Under the pieces are notes generated by a model. The model had not been told where the DNA came from. It saw nothing but the letters and a program-made list of their open reading frames with translations, and searched no databases. Source: Synergistales bacterium (GTDB lineage Bacteria; Synergistota; Synergistia; Synergistales; Synergistaceae). Taken from it: 10,190 nucleotides of DNA. The translations under genes were made by a program, and so were the position numbers. Position 1 is the stretch's first letter, and every line of letters begins with the position of its first letter. This document shows positions 1 to 6,198 of the stretch, in pieces. The stretch covers positions 1 through 10,190 of the forward strand of contig BOCB01000055.1 of NCBI GenBank assembly GCA_026002695.1. The letters run 5' to 3'.

Positions 1-16
1 AATTATAGCAGTAACT

Positions 17-46
17 TTGAACTTGTCGAAAAAAATGATGTATAAT
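17..46 (+). promoter_or_regulatory. Sigma-70-type promoter of the fumarase operon
   Basis: A consensus -10 box TATAAT lies at 41-46 and a -35-like TTGAAC at 17-22, separated by 18 bp in AT-rich DNA. Transcription would begin near 52-54. That leaves only 6-8 nt before the ATG at 60 but about 25 nt before the TTG at 78, which helps decide the start of the next gene. Boxes are read directly; activity is inferred. Confidence 0.7.
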
Positions 47-77
47 CTTATAAAACTTAATGAAGGGGGATTTTGCG

Positions 78-920
78 TTGAGAGAAATATCGGCGTCATC
101 CGTCACGGATAAGGTGCGTGAAATGTGTATCGAGGCGAATATAATTCTTCCGAAGGACATATCCAACCGTATCCATGAGTGCTACAAAAACGAGCCGTGG
201 GCTCCGGCCAAGGACACTCTCGGCAAGCTGATCGAGAACATGGACATAGCGCGCGACGCGAGCCTCCCCATCTGTCAGGACACCGGCATGGCGTGGATAT
301 ATATCGAGATCGGGCAGGAGGTTCACATTACCGGAGGCGACCTCTGCGAAGCGATACATGAGGGCGTCCGCAGAGGATACGCAGACGGCTTCCTGCGCAA
401 GTCCGTGGTTGCCGACCCGCTTCGCCGCAAAAATACGGGCGACAATACTCCCGCCGTCATCACAACCGACATAGTACCCGGCGACAAACTCACCGTCACC
501 GTCGGCCCCAAGGGCTTCGGCTCGGAGAACATGAGCCGTCTCGTCATGTTCCCGCCGGCCAAGGGCGAGAAGGGCGTAAAGGACTTCGTGGTCGAGACCG
601 CTCAGATAGCGGGGCCTAACCCGTGCCCGCCGATCGTGATAGGCGTGGGCATAGGCGGCACGTTCGACAGGGTGGCGCTCCTCGCGAAAAAGGCGCTCAT
701 GCGCTCGACCGACGCGCGTAATCCCGACAAATATTACAGCGACATGGAGGCTGAACTCCTTGAGCGCGTGAACGCGATAGGCGTGGGGCCGCAGGGCTTC
801 GGCGGCAAGACGACGGCGCTCGCCGTGAACATCGAGACCTATCCGACTCATATTGCGGGTCTGCCGGTGGCGGTGAACATCAACTGTCACGTAACCCGAC
901 ATATAAAAGCCACGCTGTAG
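78..920 (+). CDS. Fumarate hydratase class I, alpha subunit (N-terminal half, TtdA/FumA-type)
   Basis: This is the larger subunit of a two-subunit [4Fe-4S] hydro-lyase, expected to interconvert fumarate and (S)-malate in the cytoplasm. The three cluster-type cysteines sit in their usual family settings: C66 in LPICQDTGMAW, C183 in AGPNPCPP and C270 in INCHVTRH (280-aa numbering). A central GDNTPAV-containing stretch and a glycine-rich GVGIGGTFD segment are also family features. I place the start at TTG 78, because AAGGGGG (63-69) sits about 8 nt upstream and the protein then begins MREISASSV, as in relatives. The in-frame ATG at 60 adds six residues, has no ribosome site and is almost at the transcription start. 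The beta subunit follows after 14 bp. L-tartrate dehydratase alpha is the same family and cannot be excluded by sequence alone, but the CoA-transferase neighbour favours fumarase. Confidence 0.93.
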   Translation: MREISASSVTDKVREMCIEANIILPKDISNRIHECYKNEPWAPAKDTLGKLIENMDIARDASLPICQDTGMAWIYIEIGQEVHITGGDLCEAIHEGVRRGYADGFLRKSVVADPLRRKNTGDNTPAVITTDIVPGDKLTVTVGPKGFGSENMSRLVMFPPAKGEKGVKDFVVETAQIAGPNPCPPIVIGVGIGGTFDRVALLAKKALMRSTDARNPDKYYSDMEAELLERVNAIGVGPQGFGGKTTALAVNIETYPTHIAGLPVAVNINCHVTRHIKATL

Positions 921-934
921 GGGGTGTCTGTAAA

Positions 935-1501
935 ATGTCTGTGTCTGTAAAGAACATAAGCGCTCCGATCACAAGGGAAGACGCAAGGTCACTCCGCGCG
1001 GGCGACGCCGTCCTCCTTAACGGATATATTTACACCGCGCGCGACGCGGCTCACGCGAGGTTGGTCGAACTCATCGACAAGGGCGAGAAGCTCCCGATAG
1101 ATATACATGACGCGGTTATATACTACGTAGGGCCGACGCCCGCGAAGCCCGGTTATGTCATAGGCTCCGCCGGACCGACGACGAGCTATCGCATGGACGC
1201 CTATGCCCCGCGCCTGATCGAACTCGGCCTGACCGGCATGATAGGCAAAGGCAAGCGCTCGCCCGAAGTCATCGACAGCATGAAGAAACACGGCGCGGTC
1301 TACTTCGGAGCCATAGGAGGCGCGGCCGCCCTGATAGCCAAGCGCATAGTCGGCTGCGAGATGGTCTGCTACGAGGATTTGGGCTCTGAGGCGATACGCA
1401 AGCTCACCGTAAAGGATTTCCCCGTGACCGTAATAATCGATTCGCTGGGCAATAATCTTTACGAAACCGGTGTGAAGGAATATCTTGATTCAGTAAAGTA
1501 A
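935..1501 (+). CDS. Fumarate hydratase class I, beta subunit (C-terminal half, TtdB/FumB-type)
   Basis: The 188-aa partner of the preceding gene supplies the swivelling substrate-binding domain of the class I fumarase heteromer. Diagnostic segments are IYYVGPTPAKPG (residues 62-73), GPTTSYRMDAYAP (80-92), the MIGKGKRS loop (102-109) and VYFGAIGGAAAL (122-133). All are characteristic of the fumarase/tartrate dehydratase C-terminal family, and the length is normal for the separate subunit. ATG 935 is preceded by GGGGGTG at about 920-926, spaced 8 nt away. The 14-bp gap to the alpha gene implies co-transcription and matched stoichiometry. In enterobacterial FumA/FumB these two halves are one fused polypeptide; the split form here is common in anaerobes and archaea. 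Fumarase is preferred over tartrate dehydratase by context. Confidence 0.93.
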   Translation: MSVSVKNISAPITREDARSLRAGDAVLLNGYIYTARDAAHARLVELIDKGEKLPIDIHDAVIYYVGPTPAKPGYVIGSAGPTTSYRMDAYAPRLIELGLTGMIGKGKRSPEVIDSMKKHGAVYFGAIGGAAALIAKRIVGCEMVCYEDLGSEAIRKLTVKDFPVTVIIDSLGNNLYETGVKEYLDSVK

Positions 1502-1515
1502 AGAAAAAGTACCTC

Positions 1516-1596
1516 GGCCCTTAACAAGGGTCTAAGGGTGATAACCCTTGCGAAGGGGGCGAGGAGCCTCCGCGGTTTTGATTTTTTATTTTATTT
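1516..1596 (+). promoter_or_regulatory. Tandem-hairpin leader between fumarase and CoA-transferase (possible attenuator/terminator)
   Basis: Three short inverted repeats occur in succession. The first is 1516-1522 with 1526-1532 (7 bp including one G-U, loop AAC). The second is AAGGGT 1534-1539 with ACCCTT 1544-1549 (6 bp, loop GATA). The third is a weak GC stem at 1559-1563 with 1568-1573. A T-rich run (1576-1596) follows. AAGGG at 1526-1530 could pair with either flanking CCCTT, so two exclusive folds are possible. The T-rich tail after the last stem resembles a leaky intrinsic terminator that would lower expression of the CoA-transferase relative to fumarase. Structure is seen; regulation is inferred. 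Confidence 0.35.
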
Positions 1597-1616
1597 ATGG
1601 AAAGGACGGACGAAGG

Positions 1617-3119
1617 ATGATCGACATCAGGGAATTAGTAGGCAACAAGAAACTTCACGGCAAGATAGTTTCGGCGGAGGAAGCGTCCCATCTGATCAAA
1701 GCCGGTATGACCGTTGGGACGAGCGGCTTTACGCCGTCCGGCTATCCGAAGGTCGTTACGACGGCCCTTGCCGAGCGCGCGAAGAAGGAAGGGCCGATAC
1801 CGATCAATCTCTGGACGGGAGCTTCCTCCGGACCTGAGCTTGACGGAGCGCTCGCCGAGACCGGGTGTGTCGCCAAGCGCTGGCCTTATCAGACCAACAA
1901 AACACTGAACAAGGGCATAAATTCGGGCGCGATAAAGTACGCCGACCAGCATCTCTCGCACTGCGCGCAGATGGTCAGGTACGGCTACTTCGGCAAGATG
2001 GACGTCGCCATAATCGAAGTTCTGCGCATAACCGAGGACGGGGGGCTCGTCCTGACCTCCTCAGTCGGCAACTCGAACGCGTTCGTCGAGATGGCCGAGA
2101 AGGTTATCATCGAGGTGAACACGGTGCAGCCGAGGGGCCTTGAGGGGATTCACGACATCTATTCGCCTCTCTCCCCGCCCAACAGGAAGCCCATACCGAT
2201 TGAGAAGGTCAGCGATCGCATAGGCACCGCCACACTCCCCTGCCCGATAGAAAAGATAGCCGCGATTGTAGCGTCCGACGTGCCGGACTCACAGCGTCCG
2301 CTCGCTCCCGTCGACGATGTCAGCGCGAAGATGGCGTCAAACCTGCTTGACTTCCTCAGCGTGGAGGTAAAGGCCGGGCGTCTGCCCAAGCAGCTTCTCC
2401 CGCTCCAGTCGGGCGTCGGCAACGTGGCTAACGCCGTTCTCGTCGGGCTCGCCCGGTGGCCGACGGACGGATTGACCGTCTACACCGAGGTTCTCCAGGA
2501 CTCCGCGTTCGACCTGATAGACACGGGCAAGGTTGCCTTCGCGTCGAGCACCTCCCTTACCCCAAGTCCTGACGGCGCGGCCAAGTATTACCCGCGCATA
2601 GCCGAGTTCCGCGACAGGGTAGTCCTCCGCCCGCAGGAGATAAGCAACAATCCCGAGGTAATCAGGCGGCTTGGCCTCATCGCCATGAACACGGCCGTTG
2701 AAGTCGACATTTACGGACACGTAAACTCGACGATGGCCGGCGGCACGAGAATGCTCAACGGTATCGGCGGTTCAGGCGACTTCGCCCGCAACGCCTATCT
2801 GACGGTTTTCCTCTGCCCCTCAGTCTCCGGCGACGGCAACAAAATATCGAAGGTCGTACCCTTCTGCTCTCACGTCGACCACACTGAGCACGACGTCGAC
2901 ATAATAGTAACGGAGTACGGCGTCGCCGACCTTCGCGCGCTCTCTCCGAGGGAGCGCTCCGTAGAGATAATTAATAAGTGCTCGAACCCGGAATACAGAG
3001 AGGCGCTGGCGGACTACAGGACGCGCGCCGAAGCCGGCGGCGGGCACGAACCGCACGTAATGGCCGAGGCTCTCTCTTGGCACGAGCGTTTGCGCGCGAC
3101 CGGCACGATGAAGAAGTAG
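1617..3119 (+). CDS. Succinate CoA-transferase / acetyl-CoA hydrolase-transferase family protein
   Basis: This 500-aa cytoplasmic enzyme belongs to the acetyl-CoA hydrolase/transferase family that includes Cat1, ScpC and AarC. It would move CoA between succinate and a short acyl-CoA (acetyl- or propionyl-CoA) by a glutamyl-CoA thioester route. The catalytic glutamate is probably E291 in VYTEVLQD. The CoA-binding GVGNVANAV (266-274), GIGGSGDFARNAYLT (382-396) and the SHVDHTEHDVDIIVTEYG region (about 418-435) are family hallmarks. Full length is typical. ATG 1617 is chosen because GGAAAGGA (1599-1606) lies 10 nt upstream and the protein then starts MIDIRELVGN; the in-frame TTG at 1548 would add 23 atypical residues read through the hairpin region. 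Next to fumarase it suggests succinate/propionate fermentation or an acetate-linked TCA bypass. The acyl donor cannot be told from sequence. Confidence 0.92.
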   Translation: MIDIRELVGNKKLHGKIVSAEEASHLIKAGMTVGTSGFTPSGYPKVVTTALAERAKKEGPIPINLWTGASSGPELDGALAETGCVAKRWPYQTNKTLNKGINSGAIKYADQHLSHCAQMVRYGYFGKMDVAIIEVLRITEDGGLVLTSSVGNSNAFVEMAEKVIIEVNTVQPRGLEGIHDIYSPLSPPNRKPIPIEKVSDRIGTATLPCPIEKIAAIVASDVPDSQRPLAPVDDVSAKMASNLLDFLSVEVKAGRLPKQLLPLQSGVGNVANAVLVGLARWPTDGLTVYTEVLQDSAFDLIDTGKVAFASSTSLTPSPDGAAKYYPRIAEFRDRVVLRPQEISNNPEVIRRLGLIAMNTAVEVDIYGHVNSTMAGGTRMLNGIGGSGDFARNAYLTVFLCPSVSGDGNKISKVVPFCSHVDHTEHDVDIIVTEYGVADLRALSPRERSVEIINKCSNPEYREALADYRTRAEAGGGHEPHVMAEALSWHERLRATGTMKK

Positions 3120-3135
3120 CGTAAAAAAACAAACC

Positions 3136-3158
3136 GTGGGGGCGCTCCTCGCCCCCAT
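3136..3158 (+). terminator. Terminator-like hairpin after the CoA-transferase gene
   Basis: An 8-bp GC-rich stem (3137-3144 with 3150-3157) closes a CTCCT loop 17 bp after the stop codon. The + strand tail is ATATTAATTA, only moderately T-rich, so termination may be partial. The other side is an A-run (3123-3129), which would be a good U-tract for minus-strand transcription. No separate promoter is obvious before the next gene at 3187, so some read-through is likely. Confidence 0.6.
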
Positions 3159-3186
3159 ATTAATTATCTCTCATGAGGCCTGCTGA

Positions 3187-5466
3187 ATGAATTACGACGA
3201 CGATAGACGGATTGACGGCGAAGAGGACGAGATTCGCCCTCGCTCACGGGTTACGGCTTTTTTGAAGGGCTGTCTGCTCGCCCTTGTTTTCCTTTTTATA
3301 GCGACCGCCGCGTTTGTGTCCGTGGTCGGCGTCATGCTGCTTCAGGACATAACCCGCGACATACCGCCTATTGAGCAGATGAGACAGTACCAGCCAAGCC
3401 TCACGTCGATCGTTTATGACAGGAAGGAGCGCGTCATAGCGCGCCTCTTCGAGGAAAACAGAACGTGGGTCGAGATCGGGCAAGTCTCCCCCTGGGTTAC
3501 GAAGGCCGTCTTGGCGGCCGAGGACAGTGAGTTCTACGAGCATCAGGGCATCAGGATAAAGGCCATCATACGCGCCATCATACGCGACTTGCAGACGGGC
3601 GCGGCCAAACAGGGAGCGAGCACCATCACACAGCAGCTGGCCCGCATGGTGTTCCTTAGCCGCGAACGCACACTCCAGCGCAAGGCGAGTGAGGCGATAA
3701 TCGCTATGCGCATGGAGAAGCTGTACACCAAGGATCAGATACTCGAAATGTACCTCAATATGGTTTACTTCGGACACGGGGCTTACGGCATAGCCGCCGC
3801 CGCTCAGGTCTACTACGGCAAACCCGCGTCGCAGCTCGACCTCGCCGAAGCGTCGATGCTTATAGGCGTGCTCCCCGCTCCGAACGCCTACACGCCTATA
3901 AGACACCCGGACCGCGCATCGGCGAGGCAGAATTACGTGCTGGCGCGCATGGTCGAGATCTCAACGATAACTCCGGAGGAAAAGAACCGCGCGCAATCTG
4001 AGAAGCTCAAATACACCATGACCGCGCAGTCGATCAAAGCGAGCTTCGTCCTGGATGACGCGCCCTATTTCGTGTCGCACATACTGTTCAAGCAACTGCT
4101 GCCGCAATACGGCCGTGACAGGATTTACAGGGGAGGCCTGAGGATACACACCACGATAGACCTCGACCTGCAGCGTCACGCTGAAAAAGTCATATCGAAG
4201 ATGAAGTTCGAGGGAGCGCTCGTCGCGCTCGACCCCAACACAGGCGAGATACTCGCCCTCGTCGGCGGCAGGAATTTCGACAAGAGCAAGTTCAACAGAG
4301 CGACTCAAGCGTATCGTCAGCCGGGCTCCGCGTTCAAGCCGATAGTCTACGCGACGGCCTTTGAGAGCGGCTACAGGCCGGTGGATCACGCCATCGACGC
4401 GCCGCTCAATTTCCCCAACGGCTGGTCGCCCAAGAACAGCGACGGCAAATTCAGCGGCGAGGTCGTCTTGCTCAGCGCCCTCGCCAAATCAATAAACACC
4501 GTCGCGGTGAGATTGGCGCAGGTAGTCGGCGTTGAGCCGGTAAGGGCTCAGGCGCGCGCGATGGGGATAACCACTCCGTATCTGCCGGAGAACCTCTCCA
4601 TAGCGCTCGGTTCGAGCAGCGTTACGCCTATAGAGATGTGCGCGGCCTTCAGCGCGTTCGCCAACAACGGCTACAGAGTCGAGCCGTTCGGCATAAAGCG
4701 CATACTCGACAGCAACGGAGACTCGGTCGAGAACAACGGCCCCGTCCTCTCCAACGCGCTCTCCCCGGAGGTCGCCGTTACAATGCGTTCGCTCCTCATG
4801 CAGGCCGTACTGTGGGGGACGGGCACGAGGGGAAAGGTCGAGGGCTATCAGGTGTACGGAAAGACAGGCACCACGAACGACTGGACGGACGTCTGGTTCG
4901 CCGGCGGCGTACCTGATTTGACCGTGGTTGTCTACATAGGCAACGACAATCATAAGAGCCTCGGCAGGGCTTTCGGCGGCACGGTCGCGGCTCCCGTCTG
5001 GCAGGAATTTGTGGCTGAGGCGGTCAGGATACTCGGCACGCCGAAGGAATTCAATGTCCCGTCCGGCATCGGCGTAGAGTCCGTAACGGTGTGCAGGAAC
5101 ACAGGCTTCATAGCGGCATCCGGCTGTCCTCAGAAGGCGACGATCATGATGCCCATCGGTCAAGCTCCGGCGTCATCGTGCCCCTGGCACGGCGGCTCCG
5201 TCGCCGCCGCCAGATCCGATCCGGACGCCCCGCAGCTCATTCTCGCGCCGCAGGACGGAGCGATAAGAGGGAAGTATCAGCTTGCCGGCCTGCCGAACTC
5301 TGAGGAAGAGACGGAACCGGCGGAGTTATTTCACCCGGTGGAGCCGGTCGTGACCGAACCGCCGCTCCCCTCTCCCGGCACAGGCGATACATGGAAAGAC
5401 CCCGCCCCGGTGAACGATGTCGAGCGGCGCTATCAGGAGCTGCTGGATCAATACGGAATAAAATAA
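3187..5466 (+). CDS. Class A penicillin-binding protein (PBP1A-type bifunctional transglycosylase/transpeptidase)
   Basis: This inner-membrane enzyme polymerises lipid II glycan strands and cross-links stem peptides in the periplasm. A charged cytoplasmic N-terminus is followed by one membrane anchor (about residues 26-53). The glycosyltransferase-51 domain (about 75-245) has the catalytic glutamate E112 in AAEDSEFYEHQG, plus GASTITQQLAR (143-153), KASEAIIAMRMEKLY (166-180) and ILEMYLNMVYFGHGAYGI (185-202). The transpeptidase domain (about 340-615) has the nucleophile S381 in SAFK, SIN at 435-437 and KTG at 559-561, so both active sites look intact. The C-terminus carries three cysteines (636, 647, 665) and an acidic, proline-rich tail from about 680. 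Length (759 aa) is normal. ATG 3187 has GAGG at 3175-3178. The gene converges on rpmB. The symbol ponA or mrcA would suit, but orthology is untested. Confidence 0.96.
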   Translation: MNYDDDRRIDGEEDEIRPRSRVTAFLKGCLLALVFLFIATAAFVSVVGVMLLQDITRDIPPIEQMRQYQPSLTSIVYDRKERVIARLFEENRTWVEIGQVSPWVTKAVLAAEDSEFYEHQGIRIKAIIRAIIRDLQTGAAKQGASTITQQLARMVFLSRERTLQRKASEAIIAMRMEKLYTKDQILEMYLNMVYFGHGAYGIAAAAQVYYGKPASQLDLAEASMLIGVLPAPNAYTPIRHPDRASARQNYVLARMVEISTITPEEKNRAQSEKLKYTMTAQSIKASFVLDDAPYFVSHILFKQLLPQYGRDRIYRGGLRIHTTIDLDLQRHAEKVISKMKFEGALVALDPNTGEILALVGGRNFDKSKFNRATQAYRQPGSAFKPIVYATAFESGYRPVDHAIDAPLNFPNGWSPKNSDGKFSGEVVLLSALAKSINTVAVRLAQVVGVEPVRAQARAMGITTPYLPENLSIALGSSSVTPIEMCAAFSAFANNGYRVEPFGIKRILDSNGDSVENNGPVLSNALSPEVAVTMRSLLMQAVLWGTGTRGKVEGYQVYGKTGTTNDWTDVWFAGGVPDLTVVVYIGNDNHKSLGRAFGGTVAAPVWQEFVAEAVRILGTPKEFNVPSGIGVESVTVCRNTGFIAASGCPQKATIMMPIGQAPASSCPWHGGSVAAARSDPDAPQLILAPQDGAIRGKYQLAGLPNSEEETEPAELFHPVEPVVTEPPLPSPGTGDTWKDPAPVNDVERRYQELLDQYGIK

Positions 5467-5482
5467 CAGGCGTTACATATAA

Positions 5483-5534
5483 AACCAAACGACAGGAGAG
5501 ACGCTGCGCGCAGCGTCTCTCCTGTCGTTTGGTT
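5483..5534. terminator. Perfect 52-bp palindrome; bidirectional terminator between convergent genes
   Basis: Two 26-nt arms (5483-5508 and 5509-5534) are exactly complementary with no mismatch. A realistic RNA hairpin would have 24 bp and a CGCG loop. It begins 17 nt after the PBP stop codon and ends 5 nt before the rpmB stop codon, which reads from the other strand. The + side ends in TTTGGTTAAATTTT and the minus side in TTTGGTTTTATAT. Both are T-rich, as expected for intrinsic termination in both directions. The stem is unusually long for a terminator. Confidence 0.85.
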
Positions 5535-5539
5535 AAATT

Positions 5540-5734
5540 TTACGCCGCCCTGTTTATTCGTCCGGAGCGGAGGCATCTCGTGCATATTTTCATCTTCCTC
5601 GCCTCGCCGCCGCCGACATCCACCCTGACGCTCCTAATGTTTATGAGCCAGCGCCTGCGCGTGTGGCGGTTCGAGTGGCTCACCGCGTTGCCGGTAGTCG
5701 GGCCGCGCCCGCAGCAATCGCAAAACTTCGACAT
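5540..5734 (-). CDS. rpmB: 50S ribosomal protein L28 (bL28)
   Basis: This 64-aa basic protein is a structural component of the large ribosomal subunit. The N-terminus MSKFCDCCGRGPTTGNAVSH followed by SNRHTRRRWLINI is the classic L28 signature. Two CxxC pairs (C5/C8 and C51/C54) make this a C+ form expected to bind zinc. On the minus strand the ATG (5734-5732) is preceded by a G-rich ribosome site (5742-5747, reading GGGGGG) 7 nt upstream. The gene stands alone, convergent to the PBP gene and divergent from the TRAP operon. Its promoter is unclear: TTTTCA (5839-5834) and TAATAT (5816-5811), spaced 17 bp on the minus strand, is one candidate. Small size might lead to its being missed, but the match to the family is unmistakable. 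Confidence 0.95.
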   Translation of the reverse strand: MSKFCDCCGRGPTTGNAVSHSNRHTRRRWLINIRSVRVDVGGGEARKMKICTRCLRSGRINRAA

Positions 5735-5775
5735 AGCTATTCCCCCCTATACGACAAGATATAATTAACCAAATT

Positions 5776-5792
5776 AAAAAACGCGCCGCGCG
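5776..5792 (-). terminator. Short GC hairpin plus T6 in the rpmB leader (possible attenuator)
   Basis: Read on the minus strand, CGCG (5792-5789) pairs with CGCG (5785-5782) around a 3-nt loop, followed directly by six Ts (5781-5776). This is terminator-like but the stem has only four GC pairs. It lies about 42 nt before the rpmB start codon and downstream of the candidate promoter, so it could act as a leader attenuator. The small stem makes chance a real possibility. Confidence 0.25.
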
Positions 5793-5853
5793 CAAAAGCG
5801 TAGCTTATTTATATTATCACAATGAGATTATTTTGAAAACAGGGAATTTTTTT

Positions 5854-5958
5854 CCTCAAACCACAGGTTCAAATTTTCCGCGCAAGCTCATAACGGGCAA
5901 ATGTGATTGAACGGGCGGGGTTAACGGAACGGGCGAATGTTGGAACACTGGCTTGAGG
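5854..5958. repeat. 105-bp imperfect inverted repeat enclosing three 18-bp-period direct repeats
   Basis: The outer arms 5854-5870 and 5942-5958 match as inverted repeats at 13 of 17 positions, with weaker similarity continuing inward. Inside, the heptamer AACGGGC occurs three times at 5892, 5910 and 5928, each exactly 18 bp apart. The first and third copies continue similarly (AACGGGCAAATGT and AACGGGCGAATGT). No supported gene lies here: a 62-codon minus-strand frame (6044-5856) spans it but has no ribosome site and overlaps the downstream promoter. It could be a small non-autonomous mobile repeat, a structured RNA or a regulatory array. Confidence 0.4.
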
Positions 5959-5998
5959 TTTGTAGTGGAATTTCCGGGAAACTTTATTAACGGACGTA

Positions 5999-6027
5999 TT
6001 GACTTTTCAGCGTACCTTTTGTAGAAT
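5999..6027 (+). promoter_or_regulatory. Sigma-70-type promoter of the TRAP transporter operon
   Basis: TTGACT at 5999-6004 and TAGAAT at 6022-6027 are separated by the ideal 17 bp; each differs from consensus at one position. Transcription would start near 6033-6035, giving a leader of about 165 nt before dctP. AGATATCT (6061-6068) and two related TTCATG-containing segments (6053-6058 and 6075-6080) just downstream could be operator sequence, but that is speculative. Confidence 0.7.
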
Positions 6028-6105
6028 TTCAACATCTCAAACATCCAAATTATTCATGCAAGATATCTAAAATGTTCATGTAGATTTCCCTTTGGGAGGT
6101 GATTT

Positions 6106-6198
6106 ATGGTAATGGTTTATTATGGTTTATGCGGGCTTCACCGGGATTTCGTGCCACAAAGCGGCGTTAAGATAAGTATCGTAAGGGGTTGTTATTGA
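6106..6198 (+). CDS. Possible 30-aa leader ORF translationally coupled to dctP
   Basis: A near-perfect Shine-Dalgarno GGGAGGTGAT (6094-6103) is followed at ideal distance by ATG 6106. This opens 30 codons (beginning MVMVYYGLCG, ending SIVRGCY) with TGA at 6196-6198. That stop overlaps the dctP ATG in TGATG, a classic coupling arrangement. The peptide resembles nothing I recognise and has no run of one regulatory amino acid. A tandem 10-bp repeat (AATGGTTTAT, TATGGTTTAT, 6111-6130) lies within it. It may be a leader peptide that sets dctP translation, or a chance frame behind a real ribosome site. dctP also has its own AAGGGG (6183-6188), so coupling would not be essential. Confidence 0.4.
   Translation: MVMVYYGLCGLHRDFVPQSGVKISIVRGCY

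Noticed and set aside
96..902. Long minus-strand open frame of 268 codons opposite fumarase alpha
   Set aside because: It is the antisense shadow of a well-supported gene in GC-rich DNA; composition is Arg/His/Val-rich with no family motif.
78..1501. L-tartrate dehydratase TtdAB instead of fumarase
   Set aside because: Same family and not separable by motif, but there is no tartrate transporter or regulator alongside and the CoA-transferase context fits fumarase better.
1548..1616. In-frame TTG start 23 codons upstream for the CoA-transferase
   Set aside because: No ribosome site, runs through hairpins and a T-rich tract, and the added residues are not family-like.
5391..5768. 125-codon + strand frame across the PBP end, the palindrome and rpmB
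   Set aside because: It reads through a terminator and antisense to rpmB, which is unmistakable on the other strand.
5892..5934. CRISPR-like array
   Set aside because: The repeated unit is only 7 bp at an 18-bp period with three copies and no cas genes, far from CRISPR dimensions.
5856..6044. 62-codon minus-strand frame with Pro-Val repeats
   Set aside because: No ribosome site, overlaps the strong TRAP promoter, and the peptide repeats merely mirror the 18-bp DNA repeats; kept only as an alternative in the repeat finding.
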